A stretch of DNA of 64,000 nucleotides from Amphiura filiformis (lineage: Eukaryota > Echinodermata > Ophiuroidea > Amphilepidida > Amphiuridae), in assembly GCF_039555335.1 (NCBI RefSeq), contig NC_092629.1, positions 27,862,775-27,926,774 of the forward strand, in the 5' to 3' direction. Positions 53,778 through 64,000 of this stretch are shown here, one piece after another; the first letter of the stretch is position 1, and every line of letters starts with the position of its first letter. The position numbers and the translations under genes are program-made. Under the pieces are notes generated by a model, which was given only the letters and a program-made list of their open reading frames with translations, was not told where the DNA came from and ran no database searches.

Positions 53778-54651
53778 GGGACGCACCATTAGATATCAAG
53801 GGGGGGGGGCTTGGTAGTTGGGGTCGTGACAAATTTTTTTTTTTTGCACCTCGGTGAAGCAAAAAATTTTTTTTTAGCCCCTGGATGAAGCAAATTTTTT
53901 TTTTCAACTCCTCGGAGAGACAAATTTTTTTTTTTTGCAATCGTAAAGTCCTATAATTTTCAACAATTTGTTTGTCGAGTTGTAAAATTTTGTCCATATT
54001 TTTTATCATTTCTACGTTTTGTAACACCTAAATTTCGAGTGCCACAAAAACATCATTATTTTTATGTGTAAAAATTTTCTTGAAGTATAATGAACCTCTT
54101 TTGGCACGAACAATTTTGCCATACGGTATAGTATTGAAGCTAAACTGGGGAAATACGGTACATTTTATGTAGAATAAATGCGGTTAGGTTAATTTCGTCA
54201 GAAACCCACACAGGCGTCAACATTGGGGATGATTGTATGGACTACTCCCTAGCAAATATTGGGGGAATTTGGTGAAAATCTGTGAAGTAATCAAGTGTTT
54301 TCACTCACAGACCCGGCTCACATAATAACTTTTCACAAAGAAATGCACACAAAATACATACCAGTTCGAAGCTAAAATAAATAATGTTGATGAAATAAGG
54401 AGCAAATTCGCGCGGAGCGCGAAAAATTTTGCAATATATAAGCTATATGAGGTTAATTTTTCTTCAGTAACTGTGACAAATTTTTTCACCCTTTACATCA
54501 AATCTTTTTTTTCTGGTCCGAGGTGGAGCAGATTTTTTTTTTTAGTTTGAGGTGGAGCATTTTTTTTTTTTTTTTGCTCAGATGGCGCGACAAAATTTTT
54601 TTTTTCAAAAAACTACCCAGCCCCCCCCCTTGGTATCTAATGGTGCGTCCC
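53778..54651. mobile_element. About 870-bp element with 'gggacgcaccattagata' TIRs
   Basis: 'gggacgcaccattagatatc' (53778) mirrors 'gataccaaggg.../ tctaatggtgcgtccc' (54629-54651), and a G9 run is mirrored by a C10 run. Subterminal regions on both sides carry T- or A-runs every about 30 bp separated by 'cctcggtgaagc'-like or 'gaggtggagca'-like phrases. It is non-coding. The immediate flanks share TTA, and a 17-bp imperfect direct repeat 'gtaaac-ggag-gtta' lies on both sides (53761-53777, 54655-54671). Confidence 0.7.
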
Positions 54652-54779
54652 TTAGTAAACGGGAGTGGTTAATAAAGATGTTGAACGGTGATGATAAACA
54701 TTGTGTCTTGGACTAAAACATGAATAGGAATTATTATTATTACCCAGGTATAATTCTGGTTTACCCTGTGCACCCTGTG

Positions 54780-54967
54780 TTTTAGGGTTAGGGTTTGGTT
54801 AGGGGATGTCATTTTCTTCGTCGGGGGGGGGTCGGTGACCGGAGTAAAATTTTTTATGACCCTCCTATCGCGGGCACAATTTTTTTAGCCCCCCCCCTAA
54901 CCCCTAACCCTAACCCCTAACCCCTAACCCCTAACCCTAACCCCCTAACCCTAACCCTACCCTAACT
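54780..54967. repeat. Interstitial telomere-like repeats, opposed
   Basis: TTAGGG-type units on the plus strand at 54783-54806 and CCCTAA-type units at about 54894-54966 ('cccctaaccctaacccctaa'), separated by G- and C-runs. The two tracts face each other, so this is an inverted telomere-like pair. Confidence 0.8.
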
Positions 54968-54984
54968 TGGGTCGAAAATTATTA

Positions 54985-55015
54985 TGCCCCCCCCCCCCCC
55001 ACCCACCCACTTCCA
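54985..55015. repeat. C-homopolymer and (CCCA)n tract
   Basis: A run of about 14 C followed by 'acccacccaccc'. Simple sequence. Confidence 0.8.
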
Positions 55016-55284
55016 CCTACACAGACTCAAGACAAATTATTCATTGCCGGAACAAAGGCGAGGAGCGCATCAAAACTTTAGAGCAAAGAAAGTGTGTGGA
55101 GTGAGTTAAAATTTAATTGTGTGTGTAAAGAAGGCGCGCTATATGCGCAAAATATTTGCATTATATAATGAAAGATTGTGTGCAAGAATACATGCACAGC
55201 GCGCGAAAAGTTTGAGTCACCAGCCCTTAATAATTCTATACCCCCTATTTTGGGTGTTGAAAAATTATAACCCCCTATAATTGG

Positions 55285-55362
55285 TTAGGATTAAGGTTAG
55301 GTTTATAAACGGTGAGGATTAGGGTTAGGGTTATAATTGGGGTTGCTTAGGGTTAGGGTTAT
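55285..55362 (+). repeat. Degenerate telomere-like repeat tract
   Basis: 'ggttaggattaaggttaggtt', 'gattagggttagggtt' and 'cttagggttagggtt' within 80 bp. Interstitial. Confidence 0.7.
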
Positions 55363-55771
55363 ACTTGTGCGCAGGGTCTACCAGAATTATTCCAATACCC
55401 ATGAATAGTCCTGTAACTATCACTAAATAGAATTATATTAATTAAACTATGATCAGTCTTACCTTGTTAGTACTAGCTAGTATTTCTCATTCAAGATCAC
55501 CATGATTACAGAAAACAGCAAATGGGTGATAACCATGATAACAATAAAATGTACTGGTAACATTAACTGTACACATTTATAAACATTTATCATACCACGA
55601 TGCACTGACCAATTCATCTAACCATAGACCATTTAAAACTAAATTTTAAATGGTCTATGATCTAACACTGAAACCTTTTGGAAATGCAGTTTTAACTTGT
55701 TGTAGGGCATAAGGTTGTGCAATAGAAATGATTTACAATATTACTTGTATACCCTGACCAATTGACCCCTT
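55363..55771. other. Gene-free stretch
   Basis: Contains the palindrome 'gaccatttaaaactaaattttaaatggtc' at about 55625-55655. No gene was recognised. Confidence 0.4.
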
Positions 55772-56018
55772 AACTCTCTCCATGCGGGTGTCGACTGCAG
55801 ACGACAAGTTTCATTTTTTTCCCAAAAATTTCATAATTGTTTATTTTCATTACCATATTTGGAAGCAGCATTAAATATGCATTAAAATGAGTACAAACAA
55901 GCCTGGTATTGGTTCAGTGGTTCTTAAGATAGGACTTAATATTTTAAAAAAATATCTCAAAACTAGAACTTTTTATGTTGAAGCCTATGGCTAGCATGCA
56001 GAGCATTAAGGGGTTAAA
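55772..56018 (-). repeat. Dispersed repeat family D, copy 2
   Basis: Opposite-orientation relative of 37846-38050: 'ttaactctctccatgc' and 'gagcattaaggggttaa' ends, 'actgcagacgacaagttt', 'agcctatggctagcatgcagagc'. Extra internal 'ggttcagtggttcttaaga' links it to 63120-63620. Confidence 0.65.
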
Positions 56019-57330
56019 CAGCTCAAATGTTACAGTCCATGACATATATACTACATCAAATGTAATGTGGCACCACATTAGTGCTTTCCGCACAGTATAA
56101 TACCCAGTGGACTCGGAGGTATCATGAACAGGTTCTTGCACTTCTTTTACAGTTTCCAATTACTATAGACTTTTAAAGGCTTTTATACTATTTTCCCCAA
56201 CTTCATAAACAAAAAAAAAAAAAGGTAGGGAAAACAAATGAATTCATGTCCTGCATTCATGTAGGCCTATTCCATTTGCAAGCTATTTTTGTGTTGCGCA
56301 TAATCTTAAACCATGTTTAATTTCCTGTAAAATACAAGAACACCAATTGTTAATGTTTTAAACCACACAAATAAATTAGGAACTGGGATTCAAATATAAA
56401 ACTTAATGCAAGATGTTTTAATCAAACAAAATAAGATACATACTCTAAGATATAAGTATAAAACAAAAAACCCTAACATCAGAAGACAAGAAAATCCCTC
56501 AACAATCATTTACTTAAACAAAACATAGAGCCTGTAAACAAATGCTAGTTAGAGTTTGATATTAACTGCCATGATAATGGCACTGAAAGAATTAAAGTTC
56601 CTACTGCAAAGGAAACACATCTGATAGTTTTATATACCGGTACTAACATTGGAATTACTAATCAAGCCAAAAACACATTCATTACAAAGAAAGAGGCCAG
56701 AGAACACTTTCATTAATACAAAGAAAGAGGTCGGACATATTATAGAAATAAATGCTAAACATTTTAAAGCCTGGCTCATTAATCCCCTGTTTCCAAACAT
56801 ACCACCAAAGTCTGTAAAATATGGGTGCAAAATCAAAATCAAAAGATAAGCCAGAGCCTAATACTAGTACTTTTAATAGTAAACATAATATTAAACCCAT
56901 AAATTTATACTACAATTACTGTTAAGGAGTGCCTTTAACACACCTGCATGGTTCATATCAAAATCAAATTTCTATTTAAAAACCTATATAAATATGCCAT
57001 TACTGCTTCTGTCTTTCTAATTTAAAGTGTACACCAATCACTGTCACTATTATTCAAGTTTTTTGCAATGACCTTTCAATTCCCACTGAGCCCTTCCAAA
57101 ATCATATTAGCCATCAATCCTCTCATACACACATTCCCTGGGCTTGGATGACGAACAGATGATAATTGCATTTTGAGAACAGGGTATGAGTTTTTGTACC
57201 CATTATTGTCGAAGGTTATTCAATGAATATACAAATATATTGGGGTTCAAGAACTGTGCCCTGATAGATGAGCAAAAGAACATGTGCAATTTCACTTTGT
57301 TGTAGTTCGCAACACAAACTTAAAATAACA
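56019..57330. other. Gene-free stretch
   Basis: AT-rich. Short direct repeat 'tacaaagaaagagg' (56684 and 56717). No exon was recognised. Confidence 0.4.
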
Positions 57331-57545
57331 GGCAAAACAGACACATCATTTATCGGTATGACATTTTCGTATTGGTGCTGCCCTATCTATCTACCTATTG
57401 TGCAGAGCTACTACGGTATGGGTTCCTCGTACTAACTAATGGGCAAAACAGACACATCATTTATCGGTATGACATTTTCGTATTGGTGCTGCCCTATCTA
57501 TCTACCTTTTGTGCAGAGCTACTACGGTATGGGTTCCTCGTACTA
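57331..57545 (+). repeat. 111-bp perfect-type tandem duplication
   Basis: Two units from 'ggcaaaacagacacatcatt' to 'gggttcctcgtactaac' at 57331 and 57442, nearly identical. Followed by a 41-bp direct duplication of 'tttgttgccagcggaagaa' (57548 and 57585). Confidence 0.9.
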
Positions 57546-57620
57546 ACTTTGTTGCCAGCGGAAGAAAACGGGAAGATTACAGTGGTTTGTTGCCAGCGGA
57601 AGAACCCGACCGATTACAAT

Positions 57621-57654
57621 ACCTAGCTGGGGGGTGTAAACCCCCCAGCTAGGT
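57621..57654. repeat. Perfect short hairpin 'acctagctggggg'
   Basis: 'tacctagctgggggg' pairs with 'ccccccagctaggta' around a short loop. Arms are about 14 bp. It directly follows the tandem duplications. Confidence 0.85.
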
Positions 57655-57899
57655 AATAAAAACAAAAAAACCCTAAATATAATATCCAAGTGAACACAAA
57701 TCAAGTATATGACATTTCGTTTATTAGTTTTAAACCCTTGTGGCCATAGACTATGCCATAGTCTAATTTTGATAAATAAAAGCATGTTAATCATGATGAA
57801 AGCATTCAGTTGAACTCGAAATTATACTGATATTTATTACATCAAAATATATACTAGTATAAAATTGTTATGAAAAAGTTTATATAATTATATTAGTGA

Positions 57900-58590
57900 C
57901 AGTAAAAAGTAAAGTGTACGTAGGCTTATATTATTGAATGCAACATAAATTATCATAATGTCATAATTGTATTGGCACTTCACTGAACAATTCTGATTTT
58001 AAAATCTCCAAGTTTATTAATCGCGAAATTCCAGGTTCAAAATAGACTATGGACTTCCAATTTTAAACGCGATTTTGAGTGGGCAAAGTCCCTAACACTC
58101 ACACTGTCAATCACACTTGTTTATCAATCAAATTTAACCGCAAGCAAATACAATACGCGCTCATGCACTTAGTGACGCGTTCATGCAATTACACCACACA
58201 ATGGCGGCAGACTTGTGTATCATGTAGTTATTAATGGTAATGATAAGTACCCGGAGGATTTAAACCATAACGAGATCTGGGCGACCAATCACAAGCCAGA
58301 TCCATTTAAAGATGCATTACATCATGGCCAATTTTAGTAGGCCAGATTTCCGACAATCTCATCCATAGAAGCTCATAGACAGCCGTGTTAAGCATCTCTG
58401 ACCGCAATCCAATGTCAGTAGTCCACTTGGGGATCTAACAAACAGAGGGTGTAGGGTGACTAAAAAGATCAGATGTGAAAATCTATCAAGTGTGCCCACA
58501 TTAATTAAATCAGAGTTTTAAGCTCAAATACAATACCCAGAATATAATGCAGAATGGGCAAGTGGACTACGGGGTAGTCTATTGTGGCCA
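57900..58590 (-). repeat. Dispersed repeat family B, copy 2
   Basis: Inverse-orientation relative of 3225-3870. See that entry for shared landmarks. Copy 2 carries small insertions and is AT-richer. Confidence 0.7.
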
Positions 58591-59251
58591 GGATTCAGAT
58601 AAGCTTTGTTTCTATCTATGCTTTTGTTTCATAAATAATTAGGGTATAATAATTAGCCGATTTGACTTTGGTTTCAGCTGTGCACATTGATTACATTTTT
58701 AAGTAATATCAAAGGTGGAAAATCATTCTTTCTTTTATGATTGACTTGAATCTGTCACATACTTGATCTCAATCGCCAACTATTCAAGAAGACTTAGAAT
58801 CTTCAGACATCATAATAAATTGTCAATTAGTTGATATCAGTCTCATTTAGGAGAGACTATGATAAAAACCAAATATTGTCATTCCTGAAGGCAATTTCAA
58901 AATCCCTCAATTTCATCATCATGACTGAGTGACCCACAATTGACACTGTGGTACATGCACATTACAAATTTGCCACAAACACTGACTTACACAAACCACA
59001 TGCTCATTTTGCAAATATTTCCGTTTCATTTTCAACATTATGCTTGCTTTACGGCCACAACCAAAGTCTTAGAGGAAGTAATATGTTACACTTTCTACAA
59101 CATTACTATATGTATACAGTAAATAATATATAAAAACTTCCTTTCAAGTATTGCAGCTCAAGATTCTTTCAATAAATATATTGGTACCTGTTTGAAGTTA
59201 TCCAGCCTTGCAGTTCTAACATGTGATAATCAAGTAAAATGTGAACAGTGT
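58591..59251. other. Gene-free stretch
   Basis: AT-rich with no recognisable gene or bounded repeat. Confidence 0.4.
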
Positions 59252-59463
59252 CATACTGTAAAAGTCAATATTTTCGCCAATCGCGAGAAGATATTTTCGC
59301 GATTTTGTCAATTGCGCGAGAATTAAATTTCACGGTTTTAATATTGATACAATAGAAACCTGATGCAAAAGGGTATTTTCGCAAGTTTTTATTTTCGCGA
59401 TTTTATGTCCACTCGCGAAATTCGCAAAAATAAAAACCTCGCGAAAATTTCTACTTTTACAGT
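59252..59463. repeat. Hairpin MITE with 'atactgtaaaagt' ends
   Basis: 'atactgtaaaagtcaatat' and 'ctacttttacagtat' are inverted ends. The interior is built of 'attttcgcgattttg', 'actcgcgaaattcgc' and 'ctcgcgaaaat' mirror phrases, typical of the small CpG-containing hairpin MITEs of invertebrates. Confidence 0.8.
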
Positions 59464-59826
59464 ATTTAATTGGTATTTGACTTTACCCCCCAGAATGTGA
59501 CAATTAGACAGATAGTAAAGTCAAACTTCAAATAATACATCAAATGCAATCCATTGTAATTGATGTCAAATCAGCTCATAACTCAGTAGTCCACATTGTT
59601 CATATTTTGCTTGATATAATCACATATAAGTCCAAAAAAAAAAGATGTTTGCTTGCCCTCAACCGACTGACCCTAATTTTGGAAATCAGAAAAAAGGTTT
59701 TTTTTTCTATTTACTGTACAAATGAATACCGACCTAATTTTGGAAATTCCTGAAAAAGTTTCATTTTGACACAAAAATTGTCTGATTTTTCATATTTTGA
59801 GCCTTAATTAATCCAAACAGTAGAGT

Positions 59827-60243
59827 TTGTTAGTGATTAAAAAAAAGAAGAAAAAAAAGACATCCCGACCGACCGACCCAATTGTTAAAATTCATTTGAG
59901 GGCAAGCAAACAATGCCTTAACAACATGAGGTATGTACAGTCTGTTCACAATGAAGTTAACACAGTGAGTGACACATCGATGGACCTAGCAGAGGGTATT
60001 GAGCTACAGTCTGTTCACAATGAAGTTAACACAGTGTGTGACACATCGATGGACCTAGCACAGGGTATTGAGTTACAGTCTGTTCACAATGAAGTTAACA
60101 CAGTGTGTGACACATTGATGGCCCTAACACAGGGTATTGAACTCAATTCACAAAAAGATTATGACAAAATATACACATTAAAAAACAAGCAAAAAGTACA
60201 GATATCATATTATAAAAAAAACATTAGAAAAGCTAGTTTATAA
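59827..60243 (+). CDS. Repeat-encoded frame, three 23-residue repeats; unproven
   Basis: A 138-codon plus-strand frame whose middle is three tandem 69-bp units (59939, 60008, 60077) encoding S-V-H-N-E-V-N-T-V-x-D-T-S-M-D-L-A-x-G-I-E-L-Q. Because 69 is divisible by three the frame stays open, and differences between units are few. The repeat peptide is amphipathic with regular leucine/valine spacing, so a coiled coil is possible. The N-terminus is a lysine run from a poly-A tract and the C-terminus is lysine-rich. No family is recognised. It could be an exon of an unknown gene or a minisatellite by chance in frame. Confidence 0.25.
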   Translation: MLVIKKKKKKKTSRPTDPIVKIHLRASKQCLNNMRYVQSVHNEVNTVSDTSMDLAEGIELQSVHNEVNTVCDTSMDLAQGIELQSVHNEVNTVCDTLMALTQGIELNSQKDYDKIYTLKNKQKVQISYYKKNIRKASL

Positions 60244-60767
60244 TAAATAATAGTCTTTAGGTCGACAGATACAACATAGCCCGGGCAACATAGACAAATT
60301 CATATCACGATATCATTACTTAGTATAACTATAAGCTTTTACCCTTCAACACCAGTACACACATGCATTTTTATAACAATGATTGGATACAGCAAAGGGG
60401 CCAGTTTAGCTAAGATTAAGGGGGTAAACTGAATGCCTTCTATTCCCCACCATCAAAGCCAATATCATAATATGTAGGCCTACTGCCTCATAAAATTCAT
60501 TCATTGCACCACTGTCAAGCCTACATCCAACACAATCTTGTAAAGTATCATATTATGCATCGGTGTTGAAAGGTTAAAGGTTAAAATGTATAGACCTGGA
60601 GTTCCAAATACGGTGAAGGCGTGTCTCTCTGATGGTGTCCTCTCACCATGGCGATGGATGATGGCTGGTAACGGTGGCAAATGAGGCCCTTAAATTTGGC
60701 AATGCATAGCGATCCAACAATGGAGTATAACAGTGCAGATTTGTTTACAACAATGGAAGTACAGGCT

Positions 60768-60959
60768 ACTACAGAATGTGTCAAAAAGAATGTTACCCAA
60801 CATGATTGGCAAATTTATCATCAAGATTCAATCAAGATATTTACAATACATCAACACAATAATACAAATATCAATAATATGAAACAAAATATGCAATAAT
60901 ATCAAAGTACGAAAACAAACATTAACATTGGGTAACATTATTTTTGAATCACCCTGTAG
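60768..60959. repeat. MITE with mariner-like 'tacagggtgattcaaaaat' ends
   Basis: The left end 'tacagaatgtgtcaaaaagaatgttacccaa' style sequence mirrors the right end 'ttgggtaacattatttttgaatcaccctgta'. About 190 bp, AT-rich centre. The CAGGGTG ends and TA flank suggest a Tc1/mariner-derived MITE. Confidence 0.75.
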
Positions 60960-62286
60960 CATGATACCACACAATGAGTTACAGACAAGACAGTATGTCA
61001 AGCATTTCAGACGAAGATAAATACATTTGTGAGTAATAAAAGTGAGGATAAATAAACTCAAAATTAGTCCCAATCAAGCAAATGAATGTTGTTCTTGATT
61101 TATTTTTGAATTATAAGCTGATTTAACTTTAATGGTTTTTTTTTTGTTGTTGATGGAATTGTTTTGTCACATTCTGGTAAAAGAAGGAGTGAATAAAGAG
61201 TACCCATGGAGTATCTCACATCTCAGGCATGGGGTATAAATGTAAATGAGCTATCTACCTGTGATAATAATCTTATCACATTCTGAGAGTGAAGTAAGCT
61301 CACTTAAGGAGTAGGCCTATCCTATAAGTCTTCAAAAAATGCATTTTTGTAATATTTTGTTTACTGGCTTGATTTGGGTCAAATGTTGAGTTTACATGTA
61401 AAGTTTCTGAATAGGTTATATAATGCTATACTCTGGTATGTATTGATGGTAGTAAATGTAGTAATGATATCAAATGCAAAGCTAAGTGGAATTTGGTACA
61501 GCAGAGGTAATAAGTGGTGTGAATTTAATATATATAAAAAAAAGAGTCAAATTAAGAAACCAGCTCCCAAGGAGTAAAATTGGAAATAATGTAGAAAGAG
61601 TGGAATACATGAATACATCTGCAATAATACTCTTTAAAGAGTTGAATTTTTTACTCAATATGAGTTACATGGCGATTGCTTAAAAACTATCAATTGCTAA
61701 AACATTCCAAAAATAAAGAAAAATAAAATGAGTAGATTGCTAACAATGCCCCACACTAATATAGGCCTACATATAAGCAAACACACAGGTAAATACAATA
61801 TGAAAAGCCAAAAATCTCCCAAGTAATGAAGAGTTAAAATGATCATTGTGGATCAAGTACTTTTTGTGGCATTGATAAAAACACACATCCCCGAAAAACA
61901 TTTAAAAGAAAACAAATTAAAGTCTGAAAAAGAAAATGCACAAATTTGATAAAATTGAAAGGTGGTAAAACTTAATCAATTTCGTATTTACTTTTCTATA
62001 TCAAATTATGACAAAAAGATGATATAAACACTATAGAGTAATTGCACATTTTGAAGGTGAAATCAATAAGAGCAGAATTGGATAACAAACCTGTCACAGA
62101 CAAGATAAAGCATCATCTCCAATCAAGACATAAAACATGTGTGGGTGTTGTTTTAAATAGTCAATTAACTTAACCAATGAGTGGTGCAAATTCACATAAT
62201 CATGAAATAATCCATTGAAACAATTGATCAAAGTGCTAACAAGAAGATTGAATCATACAATCAATGTTAGTAATATAAAGTACCAT
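60960..62286. other. Gene-free stretch
   Basis: AT-rich sequence. No exon, element ends or structured RNA were recognised. Confidence 0.4.
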
Positions 62287-62522
62287 GAAACTGGGGATGT
62301 GCCACGGTTTTAGGGTACCTTTTCAGCGATTTGGTACATCGATGGGTAGGCTTTCAGTGGGCATTGGGCAAAAGTGCCCATAAAAGCGCCCAATTAGGAC
62401 AAATATGGGCACTTTTTGGGTGTTTTTGTGAAAAATTGGTATACTGATGGGTGGCAAACTAGCAAAAAGTAGGTATAGAGAAAGTCGGCATCCGAAAGTC
62501 TGTGTGGCACATCTCTGTACAA
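62287..62522. repeat. Repeat with 'gggatgtgccac' inverted ends
   Basis: 'ggggatgtgccacgg' (62291) is mirrored by 'tgtggcacatctctg' (62501-62515). The interior has 'tttggtacatcgatgggtagg', 'tgggca-ttgggcaaaagtgcccat'. It is non-coding. Confidence 0.5.
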
Positions 62523-62629
62523 ATTTTTTCATAGACCCCCCTGGAAAATTGGTCAAAAGAGCAAGATCCATAATGATCAACAAGAAATATATTGACGAAT
62601 TAACAAATAACAAATAAACCATGGAAAAT

Positions 62630-62720
62630 CAATAATTTATTGACTCAATCAATTGATCAAATCAATCAATTAATGAATTGATCAACTAACCAAACAATCA
62701 ATCAATCAACCAACAAATAT
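62630..62720. repeat. (ATCAATCA)n simple repeat
   Basis: Low-complexity 'caatcaattgatcaaatcaatcaa' tract. Confidence 0.8.
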
Positions 62721-62869
62721 TTTTTTGAACACAAGTTTCGATATCCTGTCATAATAATGTATTGTTTACATGGATTTGAATAATGACAATCAAACATAAT
62801 ATAAAGTTGACACAAGAGCTTCACTGGAGAGTTGAAGTGTAGGCCTAATAATATCGTTTCATAAGGACT

Positions 62870-63620
62870 TTTTGTCCAATACACAGCTTGTTTGGACTTA
62901 TTTTGATGCATTTTATATCCCGATTCCAAATAAGTCGTCAAAACTTTAAAAATCTGAAATTTTTTCGACACGAAAATTGACTTTGAGATAATGTAAAATA
63001 TGGCAAATTTGAGCTGGAATTTTGGTGCTTACATTGATTGCCCCTCAAAAAACTCAACAATTTTGGAATTTAAATTTTCGTTTCCATATTTATATTCAGC
63101 AAAAAAAACCCAAAAAAACACAAACGCGCCTGGTGTCTGGTAAAGTGGTTCGACTTGAGATGACTGACACTTTTTGATAATGATTTTAAACTGAGGTAAA
63201 AATCCTATAGGAGTATGCACTGTAACTGTATGCCCTATTGAATTATACATGAATTTATGAAATAATAAACTATAAGAACCGCTAACCCAAGAATAGGCAT
63301 ATTTGTACTCATTTTGCTCGATTCTTTATCCTGATTCAAAATCCATCAACGAAATTTTCAAAATCTAAAATTTTTATGACGCGTTATTCAATTTTTTTGC
63401 ATCTGAGTTTACCACCAGAATCACTGAACGCGCCAAAAAAACACCAAAAATTTTGGAATTTTAAACTTTCGTTCCCTTATGTGGATTAAGCATAAAAAAT
63501 GCAGTTGAATAAGCACAAACATGACTTGGTTTGGTTCAGCGGTTCTTCAGATCAACTATGCAATTTTTTTGGAAATGATTTTGCCCTATGGTAAAACCCT
63601 ATAGAAGAATGCATGAAAAT
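62870..63620 (+). repeat. Two diverged about 410-bp direct repeats (family D-like)
   Basis: 'gattccaaataagtcgtcaaaactttaaaaatctgaaattttt' (from 62921) aligns with 'gattcaaaatccatcaacgaaattttcaaaatctaaaattttt' (from 63332). 'ttggaatttaaattttcgttcc', 'aaacgcgcc', 'ggttc-a-cttgagat' and 'cctatag-ag-atgca' also recur in order. Related to repeat family D. Confidence 0.6.
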
Positions 63621-63750
63621 TAATTAAATGTGAAAATAAAAAAATAGCCATGAAAATTAATTAAATGTGAAAATAAAATTAATTTGAATAATTTAATATA
63701 ATTAGCATAATCCCATTGATATGTTAATTTAATGATGTTGATAAATGGAT

Positions 63751-64000
63751 TTATTTTTTACGTGTATACACTTCAACTCTGCCAGTACGGCTACCCCCAC
63801 TAGCATCCCCTCTAATTATAATCAGTTTGCTGTTACTCTTTGCCATGCCATTGCATCCACCCCACCCATCATGTTGTTGTCTAGCATCTATTGGGATGGT
63901 AGTAAGATGTGTAGCATCTTGTGTAAACATAGGGCCTGCACTTTGGCTCGACATTTGAAAGGGGCGTGAATTCATTTTTGGATACGCCCCTATTATAATT
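63751..64000 (-). CDS. Possible coding exon reaching the window edge
   Basis: A minus-strand frame open from position 64000 to a TAA at about 63751-63753, less AT-rich than its surroundings. It reads M-S-S-Q-S-A-G-P-M-F-T-Q-D-A-T-H-L, then D-G-W-G-G-C-N-G-M and S-G-G-S-R-T-G-R-V-E-V-Y. The final G-R-V-E-V-Y resembles the first strand of SRCR domains but the domain does not continue before the stop. A donor could lie at 'cac|gtaaaa'. The left part of the frame overlaps an inverted 'ggggcgt' motif. It may be an exon or chance. Confidence 0.25.
   Translation of the reverse strand, partial: IIIGAYPKMNSRPFQMSSQSAGPMFTQDATHLTTIPIDARQQHDGWGGCNGMAKSNSKLIIIRGDASGGSRTGRVEVYTRKK

Noticed and set aside
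63751-63830. SRCR domain call based on G-R-V-E-V-Y
   Set aside because: Only six residues fit, and the W-G-T-V-C core that should follow is absent before the stop.

Overview
This is an intron-rich, AT-rich animal nuclear genome window dominated by repeats. The short palindrome TAGGCCTA recurs throughout, and hairpin-type MITEs, a Penelope-like element, a CR1/L2-type LINE and a Ty3/gypsy element are mixed together. That points to a marine invertebrate deuterostome, most likely an echinoderm. This assignment is inferred from sequence style and was not tested by a search. No prokaryotic operon, CRISPR array, rRNA or tRNA gene was recognised.

Host genes are sparse. (1) A three-exon HAD-superfamily phosphatase lies on the minus strand (exons 7295-7620, 5021-5532, 4411-4517). 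All splice sites are canonical and the phases agree, giving a 314-residue reading frame. It appears to lack the acidic catalytic motif IV. (2) The last two coding exons of NAA40 (NatD, the histone H2A/H4 N-terminal acetyltransferase) are on the minus strand (39483-39560, 38124-38289). (3) The last coding exon of a RAD23-type nucleotide-excision-repair/proteasome-shuttle gene, carrying its C-terminal UBA domain, is on the plus strand (43479-43595). Two further reading frames (12048-12563 and 63751-64000, both minus) are only possible exons.

Mobile elements, left to right: a CR1/L2-like LINE (about 7765-10880, minus) with one frameshift; a tandem array of about 1.52-kb units (13194-17714) that ends in a foldback-element arm; a Ty3/gypsy element (26505-30580, minus) with identical 177-bp LTRs and a 5-bp target duplication, but with most of gag and the protease deleted; a 661-bp palindromic TTAA-flanked element (30952-31612); a 5'-truncated Penelope-like element with inverted terminal segments and a 53-bp palindromic minisatellite at both ends (31965-33830); a LINE C-terminal scrap (36239-36546); an inverted-repeat/GC-rich block (40091-41215); and a mariner-type element with about 220-bp terminal inverted repeats nested in an older repeat (46927-47928). 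The rest is MITEs, minisatellites and interstitial telomere-like repeats, especially from 46 to 60 kb.

The three recognised genes are unrelated in function (small-molecule phosphatase, histone acetylation, DNA repair/proteolysis), and nothing suggests they act together. The notable content is repeat architecture: foldback elements nested in one another, elements whose ends are themselves tandem arrays, and a recently moved but gag-less retrotransposon that must have been mobilised by proteins supplied in trans.
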